From Actinoplanes sp040639655 (GTDB lineage: Bacteria > Actinomycetota > Actinomycetes > Mycobacteriales > Micromonosporaceae): a stretch of 64,000 bases of DNA. A program made the translations under genes and the position numbers. Shown here in pieces: positions 1 to 8,953 of the stretch; the first letter of the stretch is position 1; the number at the start of each line of letters is the position of its first letter. The stretch spans positions 315,682 through 379,681 of the forward strand of contig NZ_JBFAAI010000005.1 in the NCBI RefSeq assembly GCF_040639655.1, read 5' to 3'. The notes beneath the pieces were generated by a model, which did no database searches, was not told the origin of the DNA, and saw only the letters and a program-made list of their open reading frames with translations.

Positions 1-556
1 GCAGAACCTTCCGGGCACGGCTCGTGGTCGCCGGTGCCGACGACCGCGACCCGGTCCGGGCACCGGGCATCGACGCCCGCGGGCCGGGCACGAGGCGGTT
101 CCCGGTCGCGGCGGGCGGCACGTACGGTGCCAGGCCGGTTTTCGCCGTGGCGGTGGCGGACGGTGTGACGGCGGGCGGCACGGTGACGGCAGCCGGCGGC
201 CGGAACTCCGGCGTCTCCGCACTCGAACCCGCGGTCCACACGACCACCCCGCCCAGGCTCGCCGCAGCGATCGCGACTCCCACCACCGACGGTTTCCGCA
301 CCATCCGTCCGAGGGCGACGGGCGAACGGCCCACCGCTACCACGCGGAGTCCCATCGCCGCCGCACGCAGTCCCAGCACCGTCAACCGGTGCCGTGGCGT
401 CGTCGCCCGGAGCGAGAGCATGGTGGCCCGCACGTCCAGTGCCGCGGGGTCGGGGAACTCGCCGCGCCGCCATGACCGGCCCGGTGCGGGCTCCGCGGGT
501 CGTGAGGGCTTCCGGTGCGGGCTGCCGGGTTCGGACTCCCGGGAGGTGACAACCAT
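1..556 (-). CDS. Partial single-pass membrane or secreted protein of unknown function (C-terminus beyond window)
   Basis: An open reading frame enters from the left edge and can be read for 185 codons from an ATG at 556. A GGAAGG Shine-Dalgarno lies six bases before that ATG. The first ~80 residues are Arg-rich and cytoplasmic in character. A hydrophobic segment follows (around VGVAIAAASLGGVVVWTAG), and then a Pro/Ala/Thr-rich stretch typical of an extracytoplasmic linker. I see no recognisable domain in the visible part. The functional part probably lies off the window. Third positions are strongly G+C-rich, which supports this strand over the antisense frame. The gene is real with fair certainty; the function is unknown. 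Confidence 0.55.
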   Translation of the reverse strand, partial: MVVTSRESEPGSPHRKPSRPAEPAPGRSWRRGEFPDPAALDVRATMLSLRATTPRHRLTVLGLRAAAMGLRVVAVGRSPVALGRMVRKPSVVGVAIAAASLGGVVVWTAGSSAETPEFRPPAAVTVPPAVTPSATATAKTGLAPYVPPAATGNRLVPGPRASMPGARTGSRSSAPATTSRARKVL

Positions 557-697
557 CGAACGCCTTCCGCATGATCGACAGGCCGCGGGTGTTCCGCCGG
601 CCGGAACGCCGTGCTCGGCGGCGTCTCCGACCCGATAACCCAGCGAACTCCGATTTGGATGCGGTTGTCCGTAGTGTCCCTTTATGACGCAGCCCTC

Positions 698-727
698 ACC
701 GGCCCGCGCGCTATGGCGCGAGCCGGT
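698..727 (-). terminator. Hairpin after the PRC-barrel gene
   Basis: Arms ACCGGC (698-703) and GCCGGT (722-727) continue as CGCGC (705-709) and GCGCG (716-720) around a six-base loop, with one mismatch. It lies about 60 bp past the stop of the leftward PRC-barrel gene. There is no T-run, as is usual in actinomycetes. Confidence 0.45.
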
Positions 728-786
728 GTTCGGACTGCGAGAAGCGCCGGAGGGCGGCCACTCCCCCCGACCGGTCCGGCCGGGCG

Positions 787-1578
787 TCAGCCCAGTTCGC
801 GGCGGCCGTCCGGAAGATCGGCCTCGATGTGCTCCTCGCGGACCGTGCCGGACACCGTCTCCTGCTCGGTAACGGTCTCGGTGGCCAGGCGCACCCGCTC
901 GACGGGCACGGTTTCCGTCTGCACCACCGGCCGTTCGGCGTGCAGGGTGACCTCGTGCTCCGACTCGGTGATGTCCGGGCCGGCGTAGGCGGCCGCGCGG
1001 TTCGCCTCGGTGATCGGCTCACGCTCCAGCCGGACCTCCTCATGACTCACCGGTACGGTGATCTGCTCCTGCTTGGTGACCACGTACTTGCGCAGCCGCG
1101 CCCGGCCGACCTGCTCGCGGGTGGTGCCGACGCTGAGCCGCTCCTCGGAGCGCGTCATCGCGTCGTCCTCGCCGGAGCTGATGCCACCCGCCCCACGGGA
1201 CTCCGACATGTCGGCCCCGGCGTACGAGGCGGCGCCGGCCTGGTAGGCGTCATAGGTGTCGTGCCAGTTCATCCCGTAATGCCGGTACAGGACATCGACC
1301 TCGTCCTGACCCAGCGGCTCCTCTTCCGACGCGTCGACGTTCGGTGCGTCCTTCACCGTGGCCTTGTCGAACGGGACGATGACACCCTCGTCACGCAGAT
1401 CGGCGTCCTGCAGCGGGATCAGCGACTCCTTCATGCCGAACAGCCCGGTCCGGACACTGGCCCAGCTCGGCTGCCCGACGCCGTCGCGCCAGACCGTCTC
1501 GACCGTACCGATCTTGTCGCCGTCCCGGCCGTAGACCTCGCGGCCGTAGAGCGCGTACACCTTCTCCGCCGTGATCAT
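787..1578 (-). CDS. PRC-barrel and DUF2382 (YsnF/AvaK-like) stress protein
   Basis: The protein has 263 residues. Its N-terminal ~80 residues (MITAEKVYALYGREVYGRDG, then the GTVETVW segment) are a PRC-barrel domain. After a linker, residues ~165-260 form a DUF2382 domain with alternating charged repeats (YVVTKQEQITVPVSHEEVR; VQTETVPVERVRL). Proteins of this architecture are linked to stress and desiccation responses, but no enzymatic activity is known. I chose the ATG at 1578 because a purine-rich AGGGGGAAA lies just before it and the PRC domain begins there. A 25-codon upstream extension is possible but does not look domain-like. The gene appears to be transcribed alone. Confidence 0.8.
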   Translation of the reverse strand: MITAEKVYALYGREVYGRDGDKIGTVETVWRDGVGQPSWASVRTGLFGMKESLIPLQDADLRDEGVIVPFDKATVKDAPNVDASEEEPLGQDEVDVLYRHYGMNWHDTYDAYQAGAASYAGADMSESRGAGGISSGEDDAMTRSEERLSVGTTREQVGRARLRKYVVTKQEQITVPVSHEEVRLEREPITEANRAAAYAGPDITESEHEVTLHAERPVVQTETVPVERVRLATETVTEQETVSGTVREEHIEADLPDGRRELG

Positions 1579-1731
1579 CTTGATTTCCCCCTTTGGCTGC
1601 ACTTGCTCCGACACCCGTCCAGTACCCGGCAAGTCATCGGATAGTCGACACAAAAGCCACTATTCGGATTCCGACCGGCCCCGGACGACCGGAACACCGC
1701 GGAGGCGATCTCGGCGGGAGCCGGAACGGTG

Positions 1732-2946
1732 TCAGGCGATGCCGCCTCCGCGGCCGCGGGCAAGCAGGCCGGACCATCCGGGGACCTCGTCGGCCTCGCG
1801 CGACGGCGGGCCGACGTAGTCAGCCGACGGGCGGATGATCTTCCCGAGGCGCTTCTGCTCCAGGACGTGGGCGCTCCAGCCGGCCGTCCGGGCGCACGTG
1901 AACATGGCCGCGAACATCTCCGCGGGCACGCCGGCGAAGTCCAGGATCACCGCGGCCCAGAACTCGACATTGGTCTCCAGAACCCGGTCCGGTTTGCGTT
2001 CGCGCAGCTCGGCCAGGGCGGCCAGTTCCAGTTCGCGGGCCACCTCGTAACGAGGTGCGCACAGTTCGCGGGCGGCCTCCCGCAGGATCCGGGCCCGCGG
2101 GTCCTCGGCGCGGTAGACGGCGTGACCGAATCCCATCAGCCGCTGCCCGCTGTCGAGCACCTGTTTGACGTAGCGCCGGGCACCGATGCCCTTCTCGACG
2201 GCCTCGATCATGCCGAGTGCCCGCGCCGGCGCCCCGCCGTGCAGTGGCCCGGACAGCGCCGCGATCGCCGCGGACAGGCAGGCCGGAGCGTCGGCCCCGG
2301 TGCTGGCGACGACCCGGCCGGTGAACGTGGAGGCGTTCATGCCGTGCTCGGCCGCGCAGATCCAGTAGCGGTCGATCGCGGCGACGTGCCGGGGGTCGGG
2401 TTCGCCCTGCCAGGCGATCATGAACCGTTCGGTCGCTGTTCGCCCGGCCTCGACGAGGCTCCGCGGCACCTCCGCCGCCCGGCTTCCGGCTGCCGGTGAC
2501 GCACCGGAAGGCCCGGCCGCGGGTGCGTGGCGGGCCGGCGGCGGGAACTCGGCCCGGGCGGCCTGAGCCGTGTAGGACAGGATGGCCGCCGAAACCCTCG
2601 CCAGGTCGTCACGCGCCTGGGAGTCCGGGATGTCGATCAGCTGACCGAGCCCCCATCGCGGGGCCAGCAGAGCCACCGCGGCCTGCAGGTCGGCCCGGAT
2701 GTCCCCGGAGTTCTGCACCGGCGCGAGCGTCCCGGCCGCCGGCAGCCCGCGGGTGACGTCGCCGTCGACGAGCAGTCCCCACACGTCCCCGAACGACGCC
2801 ACCCCGGCGAGCGAGTCGATGTCGACGCCGCGGTACCGCAGCGCCCCGCCGTCCCGGTCGGGTTCGGCGATCTCGGTGTCGAACGCGACGACACCGGCAA
2901 GACCTGGATTGACAGTCAACATGCCCTCAATGTGGATTCCGGACAT
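1732..2946 (-). CDS. Citrate synthase (CitA/citrate synthase 2 type)
   Basis: This is a 404-residue citrate synthase family enzyme, which condenses oxaloacetate and acetyl-CoA to citrate at the entry to the TCA cycle. Family motifs are visible: EHGMNASTFTGR, LSGPLHGGAP, the catalytic-His segment GFGHAVYRAEDPRAR, and LETNVEFWAAVILDFAG near the C-terminus. A Pro/Ala-rich insertion near residues 150-170 is unusual. The start is uncertain. ATG 2946 has no Shine-Dalgarno, while an in-frame ATG at 2922 follows GAGGGC. The gene is divergent from a second citrate synthase fused to a DNA-binding domain, across only 43 bp packed with TTGA/TCAA half-sites. This suggests that the neighbour regulates it. 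Confidence 0.88.
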   Translation of the reverse strand: MSGIHIEGMLTVNPGLAGVVAFDTEIAEPDRDGGALRYRGVDIDSLAGVASFGDVWGLLVDGDVTRGLPAAGTLAPVQNSGDIRADLQAAVALLAPRWGLGQLIDIPDSQARDDLARVSAAILSYTAQAARAEFPPPARHAPAAGPSGASPAAGSRAAEVPRSLVEAGRTATERFMIAWQGEPDPRHVAAIDRYWICAAEHGMNASTFTGRVVASTGADAPACLSAAIAALSGPLHGGAPARALGMIEAVEKGIGARRYVKQVLDSGQRLMGFGHAVYRAEDPRARILREAARELCAPRYEVARELELAALAELRERKPDRVLETNVEFWAAVILDFAGVPAEMFAAMFTCARTAGWSAHVLEQKRLGKIIRPSADYVGPPSREADEVPGWSGLLARGRGGGIA

Positions 2947-2975
2947 GTTGATGTCAATATTGATTCAGTCAATAT
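2909..2975. promoter_or_regulatory. AT-rich operator array between divergent citrate synthases
   Basis: The 43-bp intergenic gap and the adjoining start region carry seven TTGA or TCAA half-sites: TTGA at 2909, 2948 and 2960; TCAA at 2916, 2927, 2954 and 2969. They include a perfect 10-bp palindrome TCAATATTGA (2954-2963) and a direct repeat of TCAATAT 15 bp apart (2954 and 2969). This AT-rich patch is conspicuous in a very GC-rich genome. It is a plausible binding array for the HTH domain of the rightward citrate synthase. Confidence 0.5.
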
Positions 2976-2989
2976 GAGAGGATGGTGAC

Positions 2990-4246
2990 ATGGCCGCACA
3001 ACCACTGCTGACCACCGAGGAAGTCGCTATCCTGCTGGGCGTCAAACCCGCCACGGTCTACGCCTACGTCAGCCGTGGCCTGCTCACCAGCCGACGTAAC
3101 GCGGACGGTAAGAACAGCCTGTTCACCAAGGCCGACGTCGACAACTTCCTGGCGAGCCGGCGACGCACGACCACCCCCGGCATCCAGACCGGCATCACCC
3201 TGATCCGGGACGGCAAGCTCTACTTCCGCGGCCGCGACGCCACCGTGCTCGCCCGCACCAGCACCTATGAAGCAGTGGCGGCCTTCCTCTGGACCGGTGA
3301 GGGGACCGGCGATCTCAGCGACGGCCACCGGCCCGGACGGCACGCGGAGAGCGACACCGGGCTCCCGGGTGACGACGACCCGGACGGCATCGGTCTCGCC
3401 ATCAACCACGATCTTCGAGACCTGGCCCGCGACGTGACCCGCCTGCTGCCGCCGACCGCCCGGCTCACCGACCACCTGCGTGTCACCGTCGCCGCCGCGG
3501 CCGCCGCCGATCCGCTCCGCTTCGACACCACCCCCGCGGCTGTCGTGGCCACCGGCCGGCAACTGCTCGCCACGATGGTCGAGGGTCTGCCGCCGAGGCA
3601 GACGACCCCGGCCCGGCGGCTGTCGTTCGCCGAGGCACTGTGGTCACGGCTCACCGCCGAGGAGCCCACCGATGCGGGACTGCACCTGCTCAACGCCGCT
3701 CTGGTGCTGCTCGCCGACCACGACATCGCCGCGTCCACACTCGCCGCCAGGGTGGCCGCGTCCACGCGGGCACACCCCTATGCGGTGGTCGGCGCCGGAC
3801 TGGCCGCCCTCGACGGCCCGCTGCACGGTGCGGCGAGTGGTCTCGCCTACACACTGCTCGCGGAGTCGGTGTCCGATTCCGGTCCGATGGCCACCGTCTC
3901 CGAGCGGCTGCGTGCGGGGCTGCCGATCCCCGGGTTCGGGCATCCGCTCTACCCGGACGGCGATCCGCGCGCCACCACGCTGTTCGATCTGCTCGACGAC
4001 GGGCCCGCGAAGGAGACCGCACTGCGGCTCGACGCCAATCTGCGTACCCGATCGGGGTCCCCGGCCAACGTCGACCTCGCACTCGCCGCACTCGCCCTGC
4101 ACTTCGGCATGCCGGCGGACGCCGGTGAGGCGATCTTCGCGGTGGCCCGCACCGCCGGCTGGCTCGCGCACGCCCTCGAGGAGTACGGCGACCGTCCGCT
4201 CCGGTTCCGCCCGTCCGGCACCTACGCCGGCAGCCAGCCCGTCTGA
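2990..4246 (+). CDS. Citrate synthase-like protein with N-terminal MerR/excisionase-type HTH
   Basis: The protein has 418 residues. Residues ~6-60 (LLTTEEVAILLGVKPATVYA, then a YxxRGLL turn and a wing) form a MerR/excisionase-like helix-turn-helix. The rest is a citrate synthase fold with LDGPLHGAASG, the GFGHPLYPDGDPRA active-site loop and a C-terminal NVDLALAALALHFGMP segment. The usual upstream His motif (H-x-N-x-S-T) is replaced by VAASTRAHPYAVVGAG, so catalytic competence is uncertain. The start is well supported by AGAGG eight bases before ATG 2990. The architecture occurs in actinobacteria, but a sensor/regulator role is my inference: the domain could bind acetyl-CoA or oxaloacetate and control the divergent citrate synthase gene. 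Confidence 0.85.
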   Translation: MAAQPLLTTEEVAILLGVKPATVYAYVSRGLLTSRRNADGKNSLFTKADVDNFLASRRRTTTPGIQTGITLIRDGKLYFRGRDATVLARTSTYEAVAAFLWTGEGTGDLSDGHRPGRHAESDTGLPGDDDPDGIGLAINHDLRDLARDVTRLLPPTARLTDHLRVTVAAAAAADPLRFDTTPAAVVATGRQLLATMVEGLPPRQTTPARRLSFAEALWSRLTAEEPTDAGLHLLNAALVLLADHDIAASTLAARVAASTRAHPYAVVGAGLAALDGPLHGAASGLAYTLLAESVSDSGPMATVSERLRAGLPIPGFGHPLYPDGDPRATTLFDLLDDGPAKETALRLDANLRTRSGSPANVDLALAALALHFGMPADAGEAIFAVARTAGWLAHALEEYGDRPLRFRPSGTYAGSQPV

Positions 4247-4324
4247 GCCCTCGCATGAACAGGCCCGCGAACACGAATCGCCGCGGGCGGAGGGCATCGC
4301 CCCGTCACCCGCGGCGTGCCGTGC

Positions 4325-5356
4325 TCAGGCGGATTCGGCCGCGGCTGAGGTCCGCGTTCGCGGGCGCAGTGCCCGCCGCAACGGCTCGAAGCGGCCGCCG
4401 AGTCCGGCCAGCCCGCCCGGCACGAAGTAGACCGCCAGGATGAACAGCGTCCCGAGCACGAACAGCGGCTCCCCGAACGGGCCCGGCAGCGCACCGCCGA
4501 GGCGCGCCAGGCGCTGGTCGAGGTAGGCGTACAGCACGCCGCCGAGTACCGCGCCCCACCGGGTGCCGGCGCCTCCGAGCACCGCCATCACGATCAGCGA
4601 AAGCGTCAGTTCGGAGGACGCCACGTGCGGCGACGCACCGCCGACCACCAGCGCATACGTCACCCCGCCGAGGCCGGCCAGAGCCCCGGCCAGAACGAAG
4701 ACCAGGAGCTTCAGCCGGTACGGGGAAAGCCCCAGCACGGCGATCCGGCGCTCGTCGTCACGGAGCCCGGTCAGGGTCCGGCCCAGTGGTGAACGGTCGA
4801 CGGTGTGCACCACCAGGACGACGACGGTCAGGAAGGCGAGCGCCACCCAGTACAGGTTGACGGTGTTGGTCACCCCGACGAGTGCCGCGGGAAGACCGGC
4901 GCTGGCAAGCGGCAGTCCTTCCTCGCCACCGGTCAGGCCGCCCGGATCGCGGCTGATCACGATGTGCCCGACCTGCGCGAACGCGAGCGTCACCATGGAG
5001 AACGCGATGCCGGAGGTCTGCAGCGCGACGGATCCGAGCAGCGCGGCCAGCACCGCCGCGGCGAGCACGGTGACCAGCGCCGCCTGCCACAGCGGCCAGC
5101 CGTAGTGGCTGATCAGGATGTCGACGCCGTAGGCGCCGGCCGCGATGTAGAGGGCGTGACCGAACGACAGCAGCCCGGACCGGCCGAACAGCAGGTCGTA
5201 GCCGAGTGCCAATCCGCCGAACACCAGGCACAGGGCGAGCAGTTGCAGGGTGCCCGGTGAGTTGAGCGGCCCGTCGAACAGACCGGGCAGATGCAGCGTC
5301 GACCAGGGCAGAGCGACCGCGACGACGAGCAGAACCAGAGGCGTCAGGCGTTTCAC
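4325..5356 (-). CDS. livM: Branched-chain amino-acid-type ABC transporter permease LivM
   Basis: This 343-residue inner-membrane permease has about nine hydrophobic segments and the LivM signature region (YDLLFGRSGLLSFGHALYIA and the GTRWGAVLGG loop near the C-terminus). It starts at GTG 5356, which overlaps the livH stop by 4 bp (GTGA), so translation is probably coupled. A longer upstream reading frame exists but is only the shadow of livH. It is the last gene of the livK-G-F-H-M operon. The substrate could be branched-chain amino acids, other hydrophobic amino acids or amides/urea; the sequence alone does not decide. Confidence 0.87.
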   Translation of the reverse strand: MKRLTPLVLLVVAVALPWSTLHLPGLFDGPLNSPGTLQLLALCLVFGGLALGYDLLFGRSGLLSFGHALYIAAGAYGVDILISHYGWPLWQAALVTVLAAAVLAALLGSVALQTSGIAFSMVTLAFAQVGHIVISRDPGGLTGGEEGLPLASAGLPAALVGVTNTVNLYWVALAFLTVVVLVVHTVDRSPLGRTLTGLRDDERRIAVLGLSPYRLKLLVFVLAGALAGLGGVTYALVVGGASPHVASSELTLSLIVMAVLGGAGTRWGAVLGGVLYAYLDQRLARLGGALPGPFGEPLFVLGTLFILAVYFVPGGLAGLGGRFEPLRRALRPRTRTSAAAESA

Positions 5357-6219
5357 GCGGTGGCCACCTTTCCGGCGAGGCCGGCCGGACGGAGCAGCAG
5401 GACGGCGGAGAGCAGGACGACCACGCTCACGTCCCCGGCGCCGGCCGTGCCGTAGTAGTTGACGAACTGCTGGAGCAGCCCGACCGCGACGGCCGCGGCA
5501 GCCGCGCCGGCCACCGAGCCGAGCCCGCCGATGACCACCACGATGAACGCGAAGATCAGCAGGGAGGCGCCCTGACCGGGTGAGATGGCGCTGAAGTACA
5601 TGCCGCCGAGGATCCCGGCGAGCCCGGCCAGCGCGCCGCCGATCGCGAAGACCAGCGTGAACGCGTTGCGCACGTCGATGCCGAGCGCACTGACCATGGC
5701 CCGGTTCTCGACACCGGCGCGGATGACCAGGCCGTAGCGGGTGTACCGCAGGAACGCGAGCAGCCCGAGCAGCACGAGCACGGCCGCCCCGATCAGCAGG
5801 AACCGGTCGGCGGGCACCTGGGCGCCGGCGACGCCGATGACCTCGGACGCCCACGCCGGCCGCGGGAAGACCCGGGCGTCGGCGCCCCAGACCGACTGCA
5901 GCAGTGCCACCCCGGCCAGCGACAGGCCGACGGTGACCAGCACCTGTTCGGTGTGCCGGGTGTAGAGGGGCCGGATCAGCACCAGCTCGACGAGTGCCCC
6001 GGTGGCGGCGGCCGCCGCCACGCCGAGCAGCATCGCCGGCAGCAGGCCCCAGCTGCCGGCGACCGACCAGGTGGCGTAGGCGCCGACGGACAGGAACAGT
6101 CCGTGCGCGAAGTTGAGCACCCCGGCCAGCCCGAAGACCAGGGACAGGCCGGAGGCGATCAGGAAGTAGAGGGCCGCCAGGCCGAGCCCGGTGAGGGTCA
6201 GCAGGACCACGGTGGACAT
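5353..6219 (-). CDS. livH: Branched-chain amino-acid-type ABC transporter permease LivH
   Basis: This 288-residue permease has typical LivH features: an N-terminal hydrophobic stretch (LLTLTGLGLAALYFLIASGL), the GLSLVFGLAGVLNFAHG motif and a C-terminal VIGGLGSVAGA loop that contacts the ATPases. ATG 6219 is preceded by GGGAGG inside the end of livF. The gap to livF is one base and the downstream livM overlaps by 4 bp, so all five genes should form one transcript. Together with LivM it makes the transmembrane channel. Confidence 0.88.
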   Translation of the reverse strand: MSTVVLLTLTGLGLAALYFLIASGLSLVFGLAGVLNFAHGLFLSVGAYATWSVAGSWGLLPAMLLGVAAAAATGALVELVLIRPLYTRHTEQVLVTVGLSLAGVALLQSVWGADARVFPRPAWASEVIGVAGAQVPADRFLLIGAAVLVLLGLLAFLRYTRYGLVIRAGVENRAMVSALGIDVRNAFTLVFAIGGALAGLAGILGGMYFSAISPGQGASLLIFAFIVVVIGGLGSVAGAAAAAVAVGLLQQFVNYYGTAGAGDVSVVVLLSAVLLLRPAGLAGKVATA

Positions 6220-6220
6220 G

Positions 6221-6925
6221 TCAGTGCCTCCCTGCGGTGGATCCGACGCCGAGCAGCGACCTCGTCGCCTCGGCGTCTCCGAGCAGGTCCGCGGCGCGGC
6301 CCTGCCAGGCGGTGCGTCCGGCTTCGAGCACGACGGCGTCGGTGGCGAGGCGGCGGACCACCGCGAGGTTCTGTTCGACAAGCAGTACGGGGACGCGCTC
6401 CGCGACCCGCGCCAGCACCACCGCGACGGCCGTGACGACGGCCGGGGCCAGGCCCTTGGTGGGTTCGTCGACGAGCAGCAACCGGTTGGGGTTGAGCAGC
6501 ACCCGGGCGATGGAGACCATCTGCTGCTGCCCGCCGGACAGGGTGCCGGCCCGTTGCGCGGCCCGCGTCTTCAGTTCCGGGAACAGCTCGTGCACCAGGT
6601 CGTAGTCGGGGTCGGGGACGCGTTCGGCGAGGCGCAGGTTCTCGGCGACGGTCAGTCCCGCGAACACGCACCGGTCCTCCGGCACATAGGCGAGCCCGTC
6701 GCGCACCAGCTTGTGGGTGGCCCGGCCGAGCACCGGCCGGCCGTCGTACTCGACCGTGCCGGACGCCGGCACCTCGCCGAGCACGGCACGCAGGGTCGTG
6801 GTCTTGCCGACGCCGTTACGGCCGAGCAGTGCGGTCACTCCGGTCCCGGCGACGTCGAAGGTGACGCCCTGCAGGATGCGCGAGCCGCCGAGCCGGACGG
6901 ACAGATCGTTCACGCGCAGGATCAC
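6221..6925 (-). CDS. livF: ABC transporter ATPase LivF
   Basis: This 234-residue ATPase has Walker A GRNGVGKTT, a Q-loop region, the signature LSGGQQQMVSIARVLL, and Walker B LLLVDEPTKGLAP. The GLAP following Walker B is typical of the LivF subgroup. It starts with GTG 6925, overlapping the livG stop by 4 bp. With LivG it forms the heterodimeric motor of the importer on the cytoplasmic face. Much longer upstream reading frames on this strand are out-of-frame shadows. Confidence 0.9.
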   Translation of the reverse strand: MILRVNDLSVRLGGSRILQGVTFDVAGTGVTALLGRNGVGKTTTLRAVLGEVPASGTVEYDGRPVLGRATHKLVRDGLAYVPEDRCVFAGLTVAENLRLAERVPDPDYDLVHELFPELKTRAAQRAGTLSGGQQQMVSIARVLLNPNRLLLVDEPTKGLAPAVVTAVAVVLARVAERVPVLLVEQNLAVVRRLATDAVVLEAGRTAWQGRAADLLGDAEATRSLLGVGSTAGRH

Positions 6926-7668
6926 AGCTGCTCCCCCAGGTACGCCTCCTGCACGAAGGCGTCGGCCATCACCGCGTCCGGTGCGTCGCAGGCCAGCAGC
7001 GCGCCGTGGTGCAGGACGGCGACCCGGTCGGCGACGTCGAGCACCACGTCCATGTGGTGTTCCACCATGAGCACGCTGCGGCCGCCGTCCGCGGTCAGGC
7101 CGCGGATCACCGACACGAGCGCCGGCACCTCCTCGGCGCTGACCCCGGCCATCGGCTCGTCGAGCAGCAGCACCCGCGGTTCCACGGCGAGCAGCAACGC
7201 GATCTCCAGCTTTCTCTTCTCGCCGTGCGCGAGCGAACCGGCGAGGCCCCCGGCGCGCTCGGTCAGCCGTACCTCGGTGAGGATCTCGGAGACGCGGACC
7301 GCGATGTCGCGGTCGCGCCGGCGGCGCCATGCCAGCGTCGCGCCGCCCCGGCGGGCCTGCACCGCCAGGGCGACGTTCTCGGCGACGGTGAGCGAGCCGA
7401 AGACGGCCGAGGTCTGGAAGGTGCGGCCCAGGCCGAGCCGGGCGCGACGGTGCGGGGCGAGCCCGGTGACGTCGTCGCCGTTCAGCAGGATCCGTCCCGA
7501 AGTGGGCCGGCGCAGGCCACTGATCAGGTTGAACAGCGAGGTCTTGCCGGCGCCGTTGGGGCCGATGAGGGCCATGAACTCGCCCGGCTCGAGGTGCAGC
7601 GTCACGTCGTCGACTATCGGCACGGCACCGATCCGCCAGGTCACGCCGTCGACCGCGACGGTCGCCAT
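6922..7668 (-). CDS. livG: ABC transporter ATPase LivG
   Basis: This 248-residue ATPase has Walker A GPNGAGKTS, a LivG-type signature LAHGEKRKLEIALLLA (in place of LSGGQ) and Walker B VLLLDEPMAGVSAEE. These are the hallmarks of the LivG subfamily. The ATG at 7668 lies five bases after the livK stop. It overlaps livF by the GTGA tetranucleotide. It partners LivF in driving import of amino acids or related compounds. Confidence 0.9.
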   Translation of the reverse strand: MATVAVDGVTWRIGAVPIVDDVTLHLEPGEFMALIGPNGAGKTSLFNLISGLRRPTSGRILLNGDDVTGLAPHRRARLGLGRTFQTSAVFGSLTVAENVALAVQARRGGATLAWRRRRDRDIAVRVSEILTEVRLTERAGGLAGSLAHGEKRKLEIALLLAVEPRVLLLDEPMAGVSAEEVPALVSVIRGLTADGGRSVLMVEHHMDVVLDVADRVAVLHHGALLACDAPDAVMADAFVQEAYLGEQL

Positions 7669-7673
7669 GGTGC

Positions 7674-8831
7674 TCAACCCTTCATCGTCGCGGCCGGTGG
7701 GGTGGCGTCCCCGGCGGTGACGGTGCCGGCCGCGGTGACCGCGTCGGGGCCGGTGAGCCGGGCCTGGAACATCGGCTGGAGCAGGGCGTGGTCCTCCGGC
7801 CGGACGGTGAGCTTGCCCTTGACCGAGTCGAAGCTGTGGCCCTCGAGCGCCGCGACCATCTTGTCGGCGTCGTCGGGGCTGCTCTGCAGCGCGTGCACGA
7901 TCATCTGCGCGGCGGCGAAGCCGTCCGGGTGGAACAGGTCGGTCCGCCCGTCCGGTACGGCGGCCTTCAACGCCTGGTAGGCGGCGTTGTCGACAGCTCC
8001 GTCGAAGTAGTGGGCGAGCAGGTTCAGCTTCGTTGCGCCCGCGCCGAATCCGGCCCAGGAGGCGCGGATGTCCAGACCGGTGACGACCTTCGTCGAGGAG
8101 AGGACGCCCTGCTGGTCGAGTGCCTGCCACATGGCCCCGGCCGTGGTGCCGGCCCAGGCCACGAACACCAGGTCGGGAGCCGCGGCCTTGATCTGGCTGG
8201 CGAACGGGGTGAAGTCGGTGGCGTTGGCCGGCACGGCGATGCTGGTGACGGTCGCTCCGGCTCCGCCGAGGACCGCGGTGACAGCGTCGACGTTCGACTT
8301 GCCGAACGCCGAGTCGGGGGCGAAGACCAGGACCTTCTTACCGTCACCGAGGTACGACTTCGCGGTCAGAACATCCTGGTACGACTGACGGCCGGACCGG
8401 AACGTGTACCTGTTGGCGCCGGTGATCGCGTCGGAGGCGGCCGGGCCGGAGACGAACAGCACCTTGTTCTCGGCGGCGAGCGGGGCGACCTGCAGCGCCA
8501 CACCCGACGACGTGGAACCGCCGAGCACCTTGTAGCCCTTGCCGATCAGGTCCTTGGCGGCGGCGACCGCCTTGACCGGGTCGCCGGCGTCGTCGGTCCA
8601 GGTGACCTCGACGGCCCGGTCGCCGACCTTGCCGGTGCCGCCGGTCGCGTACGACAGGCCCGCTTTGAAACCCTCCGCGTACTGGGCGCCGTAGGTGGCG
8701 AGCGGGCCGGACTGGGAGTAGACGATGCCGACGCGGATCGCGCCGTCGGTGGTGGCGGCCTGCGGGCTTCCGCATGCGGTCGTCAAAAGTGCTACCGCCG
8801 CGACGGCGGCGGGAATGCGCAAGTACTTCAT
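7674..8831 (-). CDS. livK: LivK-type substrate-binding lipoprotein
   Basis: This 385-residue periplasmic-binding-protein-like lipoprotein starts at ATG 8831. It has a short signal peptide ending in the lipobox LLTTAC, so the mature protein would be anchored through its Cys. The body is a Leu/Ile/Val-binding (type 1) fold with IRVGIVYSQSGPLATYGAQY at the first strand. It is the first gene of the operon and delivers the ligand to LivHM. No Shine-Dalgarno is evident before the ATG, so the message may be leaderless or the start slightly different. The substrate is not determined. The neighbouring 3-hydroxybutyrate-dehydrogenase-like gene is divergent and offers no firm clue. Confidence 0.85.
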   Translation of the reverse strand: MKYLRIPAAVAAVALLTTACGSPQAATTDGAIRVGIVYSQSGPLATYGAQYAEGFKAGLSYATGGTGKVGDRAVEVTWTDDAGDPVKAVAAAKDLIGKGYKVLGGSTSSGVALQVAPLAAENKVLFVSGPAASDAITGANRYTFRSGRQSYQDVLTAKSYLGDGKKVLVFAPDSAFGKSNVDAVTAVLGGAGATVTSIAVPANATDFTPFASQIKAAAPDLVFVAWAGTTAGAMWQALDQQGVLSSTKVVTGLDIRASWAGFGAGATKLNLLAHYFDGAVDNAAYQALKAAVPDGRTDLFHPDGFAAAQMIVHALQSSPDDADKMVAALEGHSFDSVKGKLTVRPEDHALLQPMFQARLTGPDAVTAAGTVTAGDATPPAATMKG

Positions 8832-8953
8832 GCGGCCACACGCTAGAAACACTGCCGCAGCAAAACCACCGGCATCGATCACATGGGATGCGGATCGGTT
8901 GTGTGGGCCGGACACATACCAGCGGCGGGCGCGCGGCCCGTACGTTTCCGGCC

